Origin: Lichenostomus cassidix
Lineage: Eukaryota; Chordata; Aves; Passeriformes; Meliphagidae
Assembly (NCBI GenBank): GCA_008360975.2
Contig: CM039199.1
Span: 4,170,530 to 4,234,529 of the forward strand
Length of the DNA stretch: 64,000 nucleotides
Direction of reading: 5' to 3'
Made by a program: the position numbers and the translations under genes. Below the pieces are notes generated by a model. The model searched no databases, was not told the origin of the DNA, and worked only from the letters and a program-made list of their open reading frames with translations. Below, in pieces: positions 63,261 through 64,000 of the stretch (position 1 is the first letter of the stretch; each line of letters starts with the position of its first letter).

Positions 63261-64000
63261 TATCTTTCTACAGGGCTTGTGTGGAAGCTTTAACTGAGAG
63301 AATGTCATTTTGTAGAGGCTGTGAAAGCAGGTGGCCTCTTCTCCTAGAAGCCATCAAGTGGCTGCTCTGCTCTCAGATCAGAAATGAAGTGCCTGTTTCT
63401 CTGAGCTGTGAAAATACCCCATGATGTGGTCAGATCTCTAAGAAGTTTCAACACCTACTTACCCTGTTTCTTTCCCTAGCTCCCTCCAGCAATCATAAGT
63501 CATGTGGAACACCTTTTGTTCATGGAATTGAGCCGCAGGTTGAAAACCTTTCTGCAGTAGATTGTGAGCAGGTTGCTGCTTTGACTTTTCAGTTTATATC
63601 ACTGAAGACAAATTTTATTAGTAAAATCTTGGGCAACTCAGCAGTGGATTTTTAGGCTCTGACTGGGTGCCTGGAGCTGCATTTCTTTGAACTGTCTTCT
63701 AGAGGAACTGCAGCTGTATAAATGGATGAAGACTGTGGAAAGAAACTATAAATATGGCTTTATTAAGGTGGGTTTTTAAATCAATGTGACTTTTTGAAAT
63801 ATTTTAATGAACCTTAAAAACTATTTTGCAGTTCTTTCCAACAGTTATGTTACTTTTCAGCAATGGAGGAGGAGGAGGGTGTTAGTGAGGGAACTGTGGC
63901 CATTGCATCTGTGGCAGTGGATGGGGCAGTGCCTTTTCCATGGACTTGGCTGGACACACAAAATGTCCAGGGGCTAGAATGCCTCTTCTGCTACTAATTT
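63261..64000. other. Unique non-coding DNA to the window end
   Basis: No exon, RNA gene or transposon is seen. A short GGAGGA run lies near 63865-63878. Confidence 0.5.

Noticed and set aside
1..64000. tRNA, rRNA, U-snRNA, known microRNA, CRISPR or prokaryotic features
   Set aside because: I looked for their hallmark sequences and saw none. The CR1 repeats and base composition indicate vertebrate nuclear DNA.

Overview
The window reads as vertebrate nuclear, non-coding DNA, most likely from a bird and perhaps a passerine. The main evidence is several truncated CR1 LINE 3' ends. One has the typical avian tail (CCTGCCCATGGCAGGG ... CTTTAAGG ... CCATTCTGTGATTCT near 4490-4609), and others lie near 11873-11931, 38800-38850 (minus strand) and 43264-43405. 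The DNA is moderately AT-rich, CpG is sparse, and mononucleotide tracts are frequent. There are no operons, ribosome binding sites, CRISPR arrays or viral genes. I found no convincing protein-coding gene and no exon I could assign to a known protein. The open frames look like chance frames. The longest, about 232 codons at 43898-44596, sits in a GC-rich, stop-poor patch and its product is low-complexity. The window is probably intergenic or inside one or more long introns, and the host gene cannot be named from it.

Layout: 1-4.5 kb is unique non-coding DNA with T tracts. A CR1 3' end follows at 4.49-4.61 kb. At 8.2-8.8 kb there is a CpG-retaining segment with an AATAAA signal, an LTR-like end, a TATA-like box and a splice-donor consensus. 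A 19-bp forkhead-like palindrome lies at 9.85 kb and a short CR1 tail at 11.9 kb. AT-rich unique sequence that could be a conserved non-coding element lies at 12.6-12.97 kb. At 13.55-13.77 kb is an 11-copy, 21-bp minisatellite carrying one E-box-type hexamer in nearly every unit. The next 16 kb is unremarkable apart from small tandem duplications and homopolymer tracts. At 30.29-30.37 kb is an 82-bp near-perfect palindrome bounded by TA, resembling a mariner-type MITE or a long hairpin. Candidate regulatory DNA follows at 37.6 and 41.6 kb. CR1 pieces lie at 38.8 and 43.3 kb, and a GC-rich block at 44 kb. A 34-bp duplication is at 51.7 kb. At 53.1-53.6 kb an old CR1/L3-like fragment abuts a MIR/CORE-SINE-like fragment. 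CpG-bearing AT-rich candidates lie near 59.85-60.03 and 61.1-61.25 kb. A 14-unit TTCTA/TTCCA pentanucleotide array is at 63.2 kb.

The most unusual items are the in-phase E-box minisatellite and the TA-flanked palindrome. Functional claims for the candidate regulatory segments are inference from base composition and motif content only. No alignment or search was possible, so family names rest on remembered consensus features.
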